Assembly (NCBI GenBank): GCA_903970445.1
Contig: CAJCIP010000104.1
Coordinates: 1 to 47,761 of the forward strand
Source: Verrucomicrobia bacterium Tous-C9LFEB
GTDB lineage: Bacteria > Acidobacteriota > Terriglobia > Terriglobales > Acidobacteriaceae
Length of the DNA: 47,761 nt
Direction: 5' to 3'
Shown here piece by piece: positions 1 through 6,707 of the stretch (positions are counted from its first letter, which is position 1; each line of letters begins with the position of its first letter). The position numbers were made by a program, and so were the translations under genes. Below the pieces are notes generated by a model. The model saw nothing but the letters and a program-made list of their open reading frames with translations. It did no database searches and was not told the origin of the DNA.

Positions 1-537
1 ACCGTGCTCACCGCGTACGCGCAGCAGCAGGTCGAAGCCGGTGCTGACGTCATCCAGGTATTCGACTCATGGGCAGGCGCGCTTTCGGTCACCGACTACC
101 GCCAATACTGCCTCGGCCCGACCACGGAGCTCATCCAGCGCATCCGCGCCCTCGGCGTTCCCGTCATCTACTTCGGCGTGGACACCGCTTCGCTACTCCC
201 TTCCATGCGCGAAACCGGTGCCGACGTTCTCGGCCTCGACTGGCGCATCCCGCTCGATGAAGGCTGGCGCGCAATCGGTGCAGGCTGCGCCGTGCAGGGC
301 AATCTCGATCCGATTACACTCTTCGCTCCCGAAGAAGTTCTTCGCGTACGCGTACGCGAAATTCTGGAACTCGCCCGTGGTCGCCCCGGCCACATCTTCA
401 ATCTTGGTCATGGCATCGTTCCCGGCACGCCTGTCGAAAACGTCATCCGCATAGTGGAGTGGGTGAAGGAATTTGGCTCGTCGCGCGAACCCCGCGCCAG
501 CAGCGAACCCGCAAGCGAGTGGGCTGTCCGCGCCTGA
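1..537 (+). CDS. hemE: Uroporphyrinogen decarboxylase (5' end outside window)
   Basis: This is the C-terminal 178 residues or so of HemE, which decarboxylates the four acetate side chains of uroporphyrinogen III to give coproporphyrinogen III in the cytoplasm. The frame is open from base 1, so the gene enters from the left and no start can be assigned; the ATG-like codon near base 4 is internal. Family features visible are the DVIQVFDSWAG segment, the VPVIYFG strand, GLDWRIPLDEGW, QGNLDP and FNLGHGIVPGTP near the end. After the usual C-terminus there is a short hydrophilic tail rich in Ser, Pro and Arg. hemH and hemG lie downstream on the same strand, separated by a three-gene regulatory insert. 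The identity is secure from the conserved blocks. Confidence 0.95.
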   Translation, partial: TVLTAYAQQQVEAGADVIQVFDSWAGALSVTDYRQYCLGPTTELIQRIRALGVPVIYFGVDTASLLPSMRETGADVLGLDWRIPLDEGWRAIGAGCAVQGNLDPITLFAPEEVLRVRVREILELARGRPGHIFNLGHGIVPGTPVENVIRIVEWVKEFGSSREPRASSEPASEWAVRA

Positions 538-596
538 TACGAAATATTTACGAGCGCTCTCCATCCTCGCGCGTCTGTCCTCATTAGAAGGGCAAC

Positions 597-1148
597 GTGT
601 TCGAGGAAATCAGTTTGGCATTACCGTTTGCTTCACCTGCCGCTGAATCGCAAATCGATTTAGCGGCAATCGTGGATACGTATTCCACGTTGCTCTTCCG
701 CGTAGCCAACTCTGTCCTTCGTAACGCAGAGGAAGCTGAGGACGTGGTGCAGGAAGTCTTTGTTCGCGTTGTGCAGCATCAGCGGTCGTTGCCTGAAGTG
801 CGAGACCTGCGTGTCTGGTTGGTTCGCATCGGATGGAACCTCGCGCTCGATCATCGTCGACGCATACGGCCCGAGCAGATGGAAACTTTTCAGGCAGCAG
901 CCATCGTCGACGGTGCGAGTCCCGCAGATGAAGCGCTCGGCGACACGCAACGCCTCGGTGCTGTGATGAACGCCATCGAGCGTTTGCCGAAAGCGGAACG
1001 CCAGGCGCTCTTGCTTTCCGCTTTGGAGGAGCTCGACACCGCGGAAATCGCTCGCATTATGAGCAAGAGCGAATCTGCCGTGCGCGCACTCCTCTTTCGC
1101 GCACGAACACATCTCCGCAAACGGCTCGCAAAGAAGGGAGCTAAATGA
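597..1148 (+). CDS. ECF-type RNA polymerase sigma factor
   Basis: A 183-residue sigma-70 family protein of ECF size. Region 2 (about residues 27-85) has the acidic core-binding stretch EEAEDVVQEVFVRVV and a basic WNLALDHRRR end. Region 4 (about 122-180) has the helix-turn-helix LDTAEIARIMSKSESAVRALLFRAR. No extended region 3 is present, as expected for the ECF class. The start is a GTG with a GAAGGG ribosome site 4 bases upstream. The stop overlaps the next start as ATGA, so it is translationally coupled to a single-span membrane protein that is the likely anti-sigma factor. The target promoters cannot be told from the sequence. It may direct its own operon, but I saw no clear autoregulatory promoter. 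Confidence 0.9.
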   Translation: MFEEISLALPFASPAAESQIDLAAIVDTYSTLLFRVANSVLRNAEEAEDVVQEVFVRVVQHQRSLPEVRDLRVWLVRIGWNLALDHRRRIRPEQMETFQAAAIVDGASPADEALGDTQRLGAVMNAIERLPKAERQALLLSALEELDTAEIARIMSKSESAVRALLFRARTHLRKRLAKKGAK

Positions 1149-1789
1149 TGAACTACCCAGACGAACTCGACAAGCAAATCGACGACGCACTTCACGTCAT
1201 TCGGAGCGCTGGTACGCCGGATGGCATGCAAGCTCGCCTACTCCGCAATGTGCGTCAGGCGCCAGCACAAACACCCATGCTGTTCCACTCACCCATTTGG
1301 AAACTAACGTCTGTGGCGTGCGCCCTTGTAGTTACCGCAGGCGTTGCGATTAGCAGACACAATGCTGCTGTCAAACTTGAAAACACGAAGCATCTTCCGA
1401 CCTTGTCTGCGCGCGACAAGCTTGCCAACCCCACGCAGGAGTCAACAGAAAGTATTCCTCACAGCACGGCGGACGCAGGTCGGCGAAGCCACCGGACGCT
1501 CCAAGCCGCACGCGATACTCCTCACAACTTAGCGATCGAGAAGGAACCCAGCAGCGAAGAGGATGCTGCCTACGTCGAAATGCTCGCTCCAAGCCATCCT
1601 GCTCCAGACATGCCTCTCACACAGCAGGAAAAGCTGTTGCTCGCTGCAGCCAAGCAGCGGGAGCCCCAGAGTCAGATCGCTGAGCTGCGACGCCCTGTCT
1701 GGCCTCTCCACGACCCTGTGGACGACGACGATTTTCAGCAATTCTTTTCAAGACCACCATCACCAAATCAACCCGGAGATTCTGAATGA
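1145..1789 (+). CDS. Predicted single-span membrane protein, probable anti-sigma factor
   Basis: A 214-residue protein with a short cytoplasmic N-terminus (about residues 1-50), one hydrophobic segment at about 52-68 (LTSVACALVVTAGVAIS) and a long polar, probably periplasmic, tail rich in Gln, Pro and Glu. Placement directly after an ECF sigma gene, with 4-base ATGA overlaps on both sides, and this topology are typical of anti-sigma factors. However, I do not see a clear zinc-binding HxxxCxxC anti-sigma motif, so the role is inferred from context and topology. The N-terminal part MMNYPDELDKQIDDALHVI is acidic and helical, suitable for binding the sigma factor. No enzymatic domain is visible. 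Confidence 0.65.
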   Translation: MMNYPDELDKQIDDALHVIRSAGTPDGMQARLLRNVRQAPAQTPMLFHSPIWKLTSVACALVVTAGVAISRHNAAVKLENTKHLPTLSARDKLANPTQESTESIPHSTADAGRRSHRTLQAARDTPHNLAIEKEPSSEEDAAYVEMLAPSHPAPDMPLTQQEKLLLAAAKQREPQSQIAELRRPVWPLHDPVDDDDFQQFFSRPPSPNQPGDSE

Positions 1790-2580
1790 CGCTCGCTCTA
1801 AGAACAGCCGCAACCTGCATTGCCTGCACACTTCTCGCCGGCACATGCACGTACACCCACGCTCAAACCCCTGCCGCAGAGACTGCCTCTGCTGACGAAC
1901 ACAAATCGTCCATCGATTACACGCGCCAAATGCAAGGCGGCTTTGTCGTGAAGACCTATCGCTTGGTCAATATGACGCAGCAGAACGATGCGAATGAAGT
2001 CGTCATCGCTCTGCGCAACATCCTATCTCCATCCATCCACATCTACATGGATTTTTCCGCCAACACAATCGTGATCGCGGCACCGCCTGACCAGCAGCAA
2101 ATTGCACAGAACCTGGTCGCGAAACTCGACATGCTCAAAGCGACGTACCGCATCACCTACACGCTTACCGAAATCGAAGACGGCAAGCGCATCGGCACAC
2201 AGCACTACACGTTGGCTGCAACAGACGGGCAGCGTGTCACGCTCAAGCAAGGCAGCAAAATACCTCTCGTCACGAACACCTCGGGCAAAGACACATCGTT
2301 TCAATACATCGATGTCGGCGTGAACTTTTCTGTTGAGGCTGATGCCGCTGGAAACGGCGTTCTGCTCAAAAGTAAGGTCGAACAATCCAGCGTGCCTGAA
2401 GAAAAAGCAATTTCAAATATTCAGGAACCAGTCATCCGGCAGGCGGTGCTCGAAGGTGCAACCCTGATTCAACTCAACAAGCCCTTCATTCTTGGCTCTA
2501 TCGATGTCGTCGGCTCCACACGCCGCATCGATGTTGAGGTGGTCGCAGAGACTGTCAACCAACGCGCTACCACACGCTAG
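1786..2580 (+). CDS. Exported protein with a secretin N-domain-like fold
   Basis: A 264-residue protein with a signal peptide that probably ends at THAQ (about residue 27). Residues about 52-115 (VVKTYRLVNMTQQNDANEVV to the AQNLVAKLD helix) match the short alpha/beta N-domain (NolW/secretin_N type) found in secretins: a strand, a helix, an I.MDFSANTIVIAAPPDQ strand-turn, then a helix. The rest is beta-rich (YTLTEIEDGKRIG and VTLKQGSKIPLV) and resembles the start of a secretin barrel. The protein is far too short to form a secretin pore. It overlaps the upstream gene by ATGA, so it is the third gene of the sigma cassette. It could be a periplasmic sensor or a partner of an envelope complex; the function is unknown. 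Confidence 0.7.
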   Translation: MTLALRTAATCIACTLLAGTCTYTHAQTPAAETASADEHKSSIDYTRQMQGGFVVKTYRLVNMTQQNDANEVVIALRNILSPSIHIYMDFSANTIVIAAPPDQQQIAQNLVAKLDMLKATYRITYTLTEIEDGKRIGTQHYTLAATDGQRVTLKQGSKIPLVTNTSGKDTSFQYIDVGVNFSVEADAAGNGVLLKSKVEQSSVPEEKAISNIQEPVIRQAVLEGATLIQLNKPFILGSIDVVGSTRRIDVEVVAETVNQRATTR

Positions 2581-2632
2581 CCCCGCGACGCGCACGCCGG
2601 TGTACAGCAGACGGAGGCGGTACGATGGAGGT

Positions 2633-3844
2633 GTGGATGCACCTTCAAACACCGCAGTCCTCCTGCTTGCACACGGCACCCCCGATCGCTTGAGCGAGAT
2701 GGCAGAGTACCTCGACAAGGTGACCGGCGGCCGCCCTATGCCGCGGCATGTTGTCGAAGAACTCCAGCATCGCTACGCGGAAATCGGTTTGCGTGAAGAG
2801 CCTCTTCCGGAAGGACCTCCGCTTACCCGCTGGACTCTGCTGCAAGGACGGCTGCTAGCAGAAGCATTACAACAGCCTGTCTACGTTGGTATGCGCAACT
2901 GGCATCCTTACATCGCGGACGTTGTCGCACAGATGAAAGTCGATGGTGTCACAGACGCGAAGGTTCTGTGCCTCGCGCCACAAAATTCCCGCACATCCAC
3001 GGGGCTTTACCGGCGCGCGCTCGATGCCGCGTTGCGCGACACTCCGGGCCAGCCATTTACCTACGAGTTCATTGCCGGCTGGGCTGACGAGCCGCTGCTC
3101 GCACAAGCATTCGCGGAGCGCATGTGGCCGGCATGGGCGGAGGCCTCTGCGAAACAAGGACAGCACGTTCCGGTCCTCTTCACCGCCCACTCCGTTCCCT
3201 GCCGTACCATTCGTTCAACGAATGCCACGCAAGCTGCGCAAGGCTCTGCCCCGCAGCCCGGCGCTGCTGTTCCAGCAGAAGGCATTCAGAACTACGGCAC
3301 AGCTAATGCAGGCGACCCCTACCCGATCGAGTGCAAACAAACCGCTGCCGCAACAGCAAAGCGTCTTTCAGTCGTGGGCTTCACTGACGCTGATTGGAGC
3401 TTCGCCTTCCAGAGCCAGGGAGTGGCCGGCGCGCCGTGGATCGGTCCGTCAGTAGAAGACACGCTGACGGCGCTCGCCGAAGCCGGCCACAAAGCCGTCG
3501 TCATGCAGCCCATCGGCTTCCTCTGCGATCACGTGGAAATCCTCTACGACATTGACGTCAACTTCCGAGAATTCGGCGAGAAACTTGGCCTGGAAATCAC
3601 ACGCGCAGAAAGCCTGAATGATTCACCCACACTCATCCGCGCGCTGCAGCATGTGCTAGAACGCTCTGTGAGAGCTGAAAACTCAGATTTGTCATCTCGA
3701 CCGGAGGTGAGCGGAGCTCGCCGTAATGGAGAGACCCCCGTATTTGCCCCGGCCCAAGCGTCCCATTCGCGCAACACACCTGTCGCAGAGATCATTACAG
3801 AAGCGCTCCCCGAAGCCGAACTGGTCGCCGCCGCAGGACTCTAA
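2633..3844 (+). CDS. hemH: Ferrochelatase, with a repeat-derived segment near the C-terminus
   Basis: Inserts ferrous iron into the porphyrin (proto- or coproporphyrin; the sequence does not decide). Counting from GTG 2633 (403 residues), family features are VLLLAHGTPD at 9-18, the catalytic His186 in TAHSVP, GDPYPIE at 228-233 and Glu302 in DHVEILYDID. About 35 residues separate the HSVP block from GDPY, more than usual, and this Ala/Gln/Pro-rich stretch is an insert. Residues about 352-372 are encoded by a dispersed palindromic repeat (see the repeat entry at 3690) and are followed by a non-conserved 30-residue tail. The start is uncertain: GGAGGT abuts GTG 2633 too closely. The frame is open further upstream (GTG 2600), but conserved sequence begins just after 2633. 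hemG follows about 80 bases downstream. Confidence 0.9.
   Translation: MDAPSNTAVLLLAHGTPDRLSEMAEYLDKVTGGRPMPRHVVEELQHRYAEIGLREEPLPEGPPLTRWTLLQGRLLAEALQQPVYVGMRNWHPYIADVVAQMKVDGVTDAKVLCLAPQNSRTSTGLYRRALDAALRDTPGQPFTYEFIAGWADEPLLAQAFAERMWPAWAEASAKQGQHVPVLFTAHSVPCRTIRSTNATQAAQGSAPQPGAAVPAEGIQNYGTANAGDPYPIECKQTAAATAKRLSVVGFTDADWSFAFQSQGVAGAPWIGPSVEDTLTALAEAGHKAVVMQPIGFLCDHVEILYDIDVNFREFGEKLGLEITRAESLNDSPTLIRALQHVLERSVRAENSDLSSRPEVSGARRNGETPVFAPAQASHSRNTPVAEIITEALPEAELVAAAGL
3690..3746 (+). repeat. Dispersed palindromic repeat, family A, inside hemH
   Basis: Begins TGTCATCTCGACCGGAGGTG and ends with TGGAGAGACCCCCGTATTTG. It is a diverged copy of the elements at 5054 and 18045, with a longer central part (GAGCGGAGCTCGCCGTAA) than they have. 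It is read through by hemH as SSRPEVSGARRNGETPVF. The TCTC...GAGA arms make it an imperfect inverted repeat. Confidence 0.8.
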
Positions 3845-3923
3845 TGCCTTCCACAACTACCGTCGCCGACTTTACGCAACCTTCGCGACCTTTGCGTTCA
3901 GCCCCGCAGGGCGCAACATTCCC

Positions 3924-5525
3924 ATGAAGCGCATCGCCATCATCGGCGGGGGCATCTCTGGCCTCACCGCCGCTTACGAACTGGAGCTCGCCCGCAAGCG
4001 CGGCGCCGACATCGATTGGCATCTCTACGAAGCCTCCGACCGCCTTGGCGGCATCATCGAGACCACGCGCTATTCCACTCCTGAAGGCGAATGGATCCTC
4101 GAAGGCGGCCCCGACGGCTGGGTTTCCGAAAAGCCCTGGGCTCGGGAACTAGCCATCGAACTCGGCCTCGAAGACCAGCTCATCTACTCCAACGACGCAG
4201 ATCGCAAAACATACATCCTGCTCGACGGCAAGCTGCAAGCCATGCCTGACCGTATGCGCATGTTCGTGCCCGAAGATCTCTCCACGCTCGATGACTCACC
4301 GCTCTTCTCCGTCACCGCAAAGCAAGCCTATGCCGACGAGATCACGCGAGCCGAAGAACTGAAAGCCTCCGCCCCCAATCACGATGAATCCGTCGCCAGC
4401 TTCGTTCTCCGCCACTTTGGCGAAGAAGTACTAGAGAAGGTCGCTGCTCCCCTGCTCTCCGGCGTCTTCGGCGGAGATGTGAACAAGCTCAGTGTCCGCT
4501 CCGTACTCGCACCGTTTGTTGCAATGGAACGCGAGCATGGCAGCCTTGTCCTCGCGCTGCAATGCAAAGCCGCCGAGCGAGGCAGCAAACCGCCGCAACC
4601 AATCTTCACTAGCTTAAGCACTGGCATGGGCTCACTCTCGACCGCCTTGCAGCGCTGCTTACCGCCTGATCGGCTTCACCTCCGCGTTGAATGTAATGAA
4701 CTCCTGTTGGAGAATTACACCGGAGAGGCAGAGTGGAGCTTCTGGATCGACAAAGCTGATCGGAACAGGGCTGCGGGGGCATTTGGCTTGTCTGGTAATC
4801 ACATTGCCTTCTTTGAAGAGTTCATCTTCGCATTACCGTTATCGCTAATGCGTCGGCTTCTAAAGGACCTTGATCCCGTGAGCACATGGTTCCTGCCTAG
4901 CAGCGGCAGCTTTGCTTCTTTGGCTCCTCGGCAAGCAAGTTCAGCTGTTCTCATCAGTTACTGCTGGCCCAAGAACATCGCGACTACGCTAGCTATTCCA
5001 CAGGGCTTCGGCTTCCTAGTCCCGCAGCAACACACCGTTCGCCACTCCACACCTGTCATCTCGACCGAAGCGAAGCGTAGTGGAGAGACCTCCGCATTTG
5101 CGGCAAGCGCAACGCGCGAGCAAGTCAATGAGCCAAATATCCTAGCCGCCACTTTCACCAATCAAAAATTTCCGCAAAGAACACCGCCCGGCGCACGCGC
5201 CATTCGAGTCTTCTTTGGTTCCGACAGCACCGAGTACTTCGCCAACACTCCCGACAGCGAAGTCGCAAAGCAAGCCTTCATTCAACTCCAGTCCATCCTC
5301 GGCCCGCTTCCCGACCCCGATCACACCCTCACAACAGTCCATCGCTGGCCGCGCTCGCTCCCGCAGTACGAAGTCGGCCACTTAGACCGCATGGCACAAC
5401 TCGACGAATTGGTCGCCCGCATCCCCGGCCTTCATCTTCTCGGCAACAGCTACCGCGGGGTCGGCCTCCCGGACCTCATCCGCGACGCCCGTTCCACCGC
5501 ACGAAAACTACTGTCTACTGTCTAG
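3924..5525 (+). CDS. hemG: Protoporphyrinogen/coproporphyrinogen oxidase, HemY type, with an in-frame repeat insert
   Basis: An FAD enzyme that oxidises the porphyrinogen ring with oxygen. The 533-residue protein starts with the dinucleotide-binding motif IAIIGGGISGLTAAYEL (residues 4-20) and ends with the family's FAD-contacting GLHLLGNSYRGVGLPD block. Middle blocks such as WILEGGPDGW, LLSGVFGGDVNKLSVRS and FTSLSTGMGSL are also present. At residues about 377-393, a dispersed repeat is translated as PVISTEAKRSGETSAF. It sits between GFGFLVP and ILAATFTNQKFPQR, two blocks that are normally separated by a short loop. The start is ATG 3924; the frame is open further upstream, overlapping the hemH end, but lacks conserved sequence there. 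The stop lies inside a 7-base tandem repeat. Base composition around 4680-4950 is slightly more AT-rich than the flanks. Confidence 0.93.
   Translation: MKRIAIIGGGISGLTAAYELELARKRGADIDWHLYEASDRLGGIIETTRYSTPEGEWILEGGPDGWVSEKPWARELAIELGLEDQLIYSNDADRKTYILLDGKLQAMPDRMRMFVPEDLSTLDDSPLFSVTAKQAYADEITRAEELKASAPNHDESVASFVLRHFGEEVLEKVAAPLLSGVFGGDVNKLSVRSVLAPFVAMEREHGSLVLALQCKAAERGSKPPQPIFTSLSTGMGSLSTALQRCLPPDRLHLRVECNELLLENYTGEAEWSFWIDKADRNRAAGAFGLSGNHIAFFEEFIFALPLSLMRRLLKDLDPVSTWFLPSSGSFASLAPRQASSAVLISYCWPKNIATTLAIPQGFGFLVPQQHTVRHSTPVISTEAKRSGETSAFAASATREQVNEPNILAATFTNQKFPQRTPPGARAIRVFFGSDSTEYFANTPDSEVAKQAFIQLQSILGPLPDPDHTLTTVHRWPRSLPQYEVGHLDRMAQLDELVARIPGLHLLGNSYRGVGLPDLIRDARSTARKLLSTV
5054..5101 (+). 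repeat. Dispersed palindromic repeat, family A, inside hemG
   Basis: Reads TGTCATCTCGACCGAAGCGA followed by AGCGTAGTGGAGAGACC and CCGCATTTG. It is nearly identical to the intergenic copy at 18045 over its whole 48 bases and lacks the central expansion seen in the hemH copy. It is translated in a different frame from the hemH copy. Confidence 0.9.
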
Positions 5526-5536
5526 CCGTCCACTGT
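5508..5536 (+). repeat. Degenerate 7-base tandem repeat across the hemG stop
   Basis: Units CTACTGT, CTACTGT, CTAGCCGT (8 bases) and CCACTGT run through the hemG stop codon (TAG 5523-5525). Two units are exact copies and the others diverge. Similar arrays lie at 10479 and 10586. Confidence 0.7.
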
Positions 5537-5570
5537 CTGTCGATTCACGCCACAGGCGTAAAATCGACAT

Positions 5571-6617
5571 ATGGGCATTACTCGCCAGCAAGCTCTCGAC
5601 TGCTTTGCCTCCGACGACCTGATCGGCATCGGCATGGAAGCCGACGCGGTTCGCCGCCGCCTGCATCCTGAAGGCGTCGTCAGCTACATCATCGACCGCA
5701 ACATCAACTACACGAACTTCTGCACCGAATACTGCACCTTCTGCGCCTTCTACCGTCCGCTCAAGGGCAAGATGGCGGCCGAGGGCTACATCCTCGACTT
5801 CGACACCATCTATGACAAGATCCGCGAGACTGTAGAGATGGGCGGCACCGGCGTCCTGATGCAGGGCGGCATCCACCCTGATCTCAAAATCGACTGGTTC
5901 GAATCGCTCTTCACCGGCATCAAGCAGCGCTTCCCGCAGATTTGGCTTCACTGCCTCAGCGCGAGCGAAATCCTCGCCATCGCCGAATACTCTGACATCG
6001 ACCTGCGCACCACCATCGCTCGCTTGCGCGATGCCGGCCTCGACTCCATTCCCGGGGGCGGCGCCGAAATCCTCGACGATGAAGTCCGTCACCGCATCGC
6101 GCGCCTCAAGTGCAAAACGCAGGACTGGGTGGACGTGCACCGCACTGCCCATCAGCTCGGTATGCGCACCACAGCCACGATGATGTTCGGCGTAGGTGAA
6201 AACATGGAGCACCGCGTCAACCACTTTGAAGTCGTGCGCCAGCTTCAGGAAGAAACCGGCGGCTTCACCGCGTTTATCCCATGGAGCTTCCAGCCCAACA
6301 ACACAGCCCTCGGCGGCCGCGGCTGGGATGAAGCCACCAGCGTCGAATACCTCAAGACGCTCGCCATCTCCCGCATGTACCTCGACAACATCGAGAACGT
6401 ACAGTCGTCCTGGGTTACGCAGGGCCTCAAAGTCCTGCAGATGGGCCTACGCTTCGGCGGCAACGATGTCGGGAGCGTCATGCTCGAAGAAAACGTGGTC
6501 AAAGCCGCGGGCACATCGAACTGCACGACCGAAGAAGAACTCCGCCGCATCATCCGCGATGCCGGTTTCAAGCCCGTCCAGCGCGACACACTCTACCGCA
6601 CCATGTTTCTCAACTAG
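5571..6617 (+). CDS. mqnC: Cyclic dehypoxanthine futalosine synthase (radical SAM)
   Basis: Catalyses the radical cyclisation of dehypoxanthine futalosine in the futalosine route to menaquinone. The 348-residue length is normal. The radical-SAM 4Fe-4S cluster cysteines are Cys51, Cys55 and Cys58 in the CTEYCTFCAFYR motif, preceded by INYTNF. Also visible are GVLMQGGIHPDLKIDW, IPGGGAEILDDEVR and the MMFGVGE segment, which distinguish MqnC from MqnE and from the F420 enzymes CofG/CofH. The start is ATG 5571; I see no strong ribosome site. It stands downstream of hemG and upstream of a glycosyltransferase, with no other menaquinone gene in the window, so the pathway genes are scattered. Confidence 0.95.
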   Translation: MGITRQQALDCFASDDLIGIGMEADAVRRRLHPEGVVSYIIDRNINYTNFCTEYCTFCAFYRPLKGKMAAEGYILDFDTIYDKIRETVEMGGTGVLMQGGIHPDLKIDWFESLFTGIKQRFPQIWLHCLSASEILAIAEYSDIDLRTTIARLRDAGLDSIPGGGAEILDDEVRHRIARLKCKTQDWVDVHRTAHQLGMRTTATMMFGVGENMEHRVNHFEVVRQLQEETGGFTAFIPWSFQPNNTALGGRGWDEATSVEYLKTLAISRMYLDNIENVQSSWVTQGLKVLQMGLRFGGNDVGSVMLEENVVKAAGTSNCTTEEELRRIIRDAGFKPVQRDTLYRTMFLN

Positions 6618-6707
6618 CTCGGCCCTTGGACGGAGCTGACATTTGTTTAGGCGGGACACTCGTGAGCAGACGATAGAATCAGAGGACTAACTCACCAGGA
6701 GTTCCAG

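Noticed and set aside
5508-6224. Long minus-strand open frame of 238 codons opposite mqnC
   Set aside because: It lies entirely antisense to a clear radical-SAM gene, is compositionally a shadow of GC-rich codons (Asp/Glu/Val/Ala-rich) and has no family resemblance.
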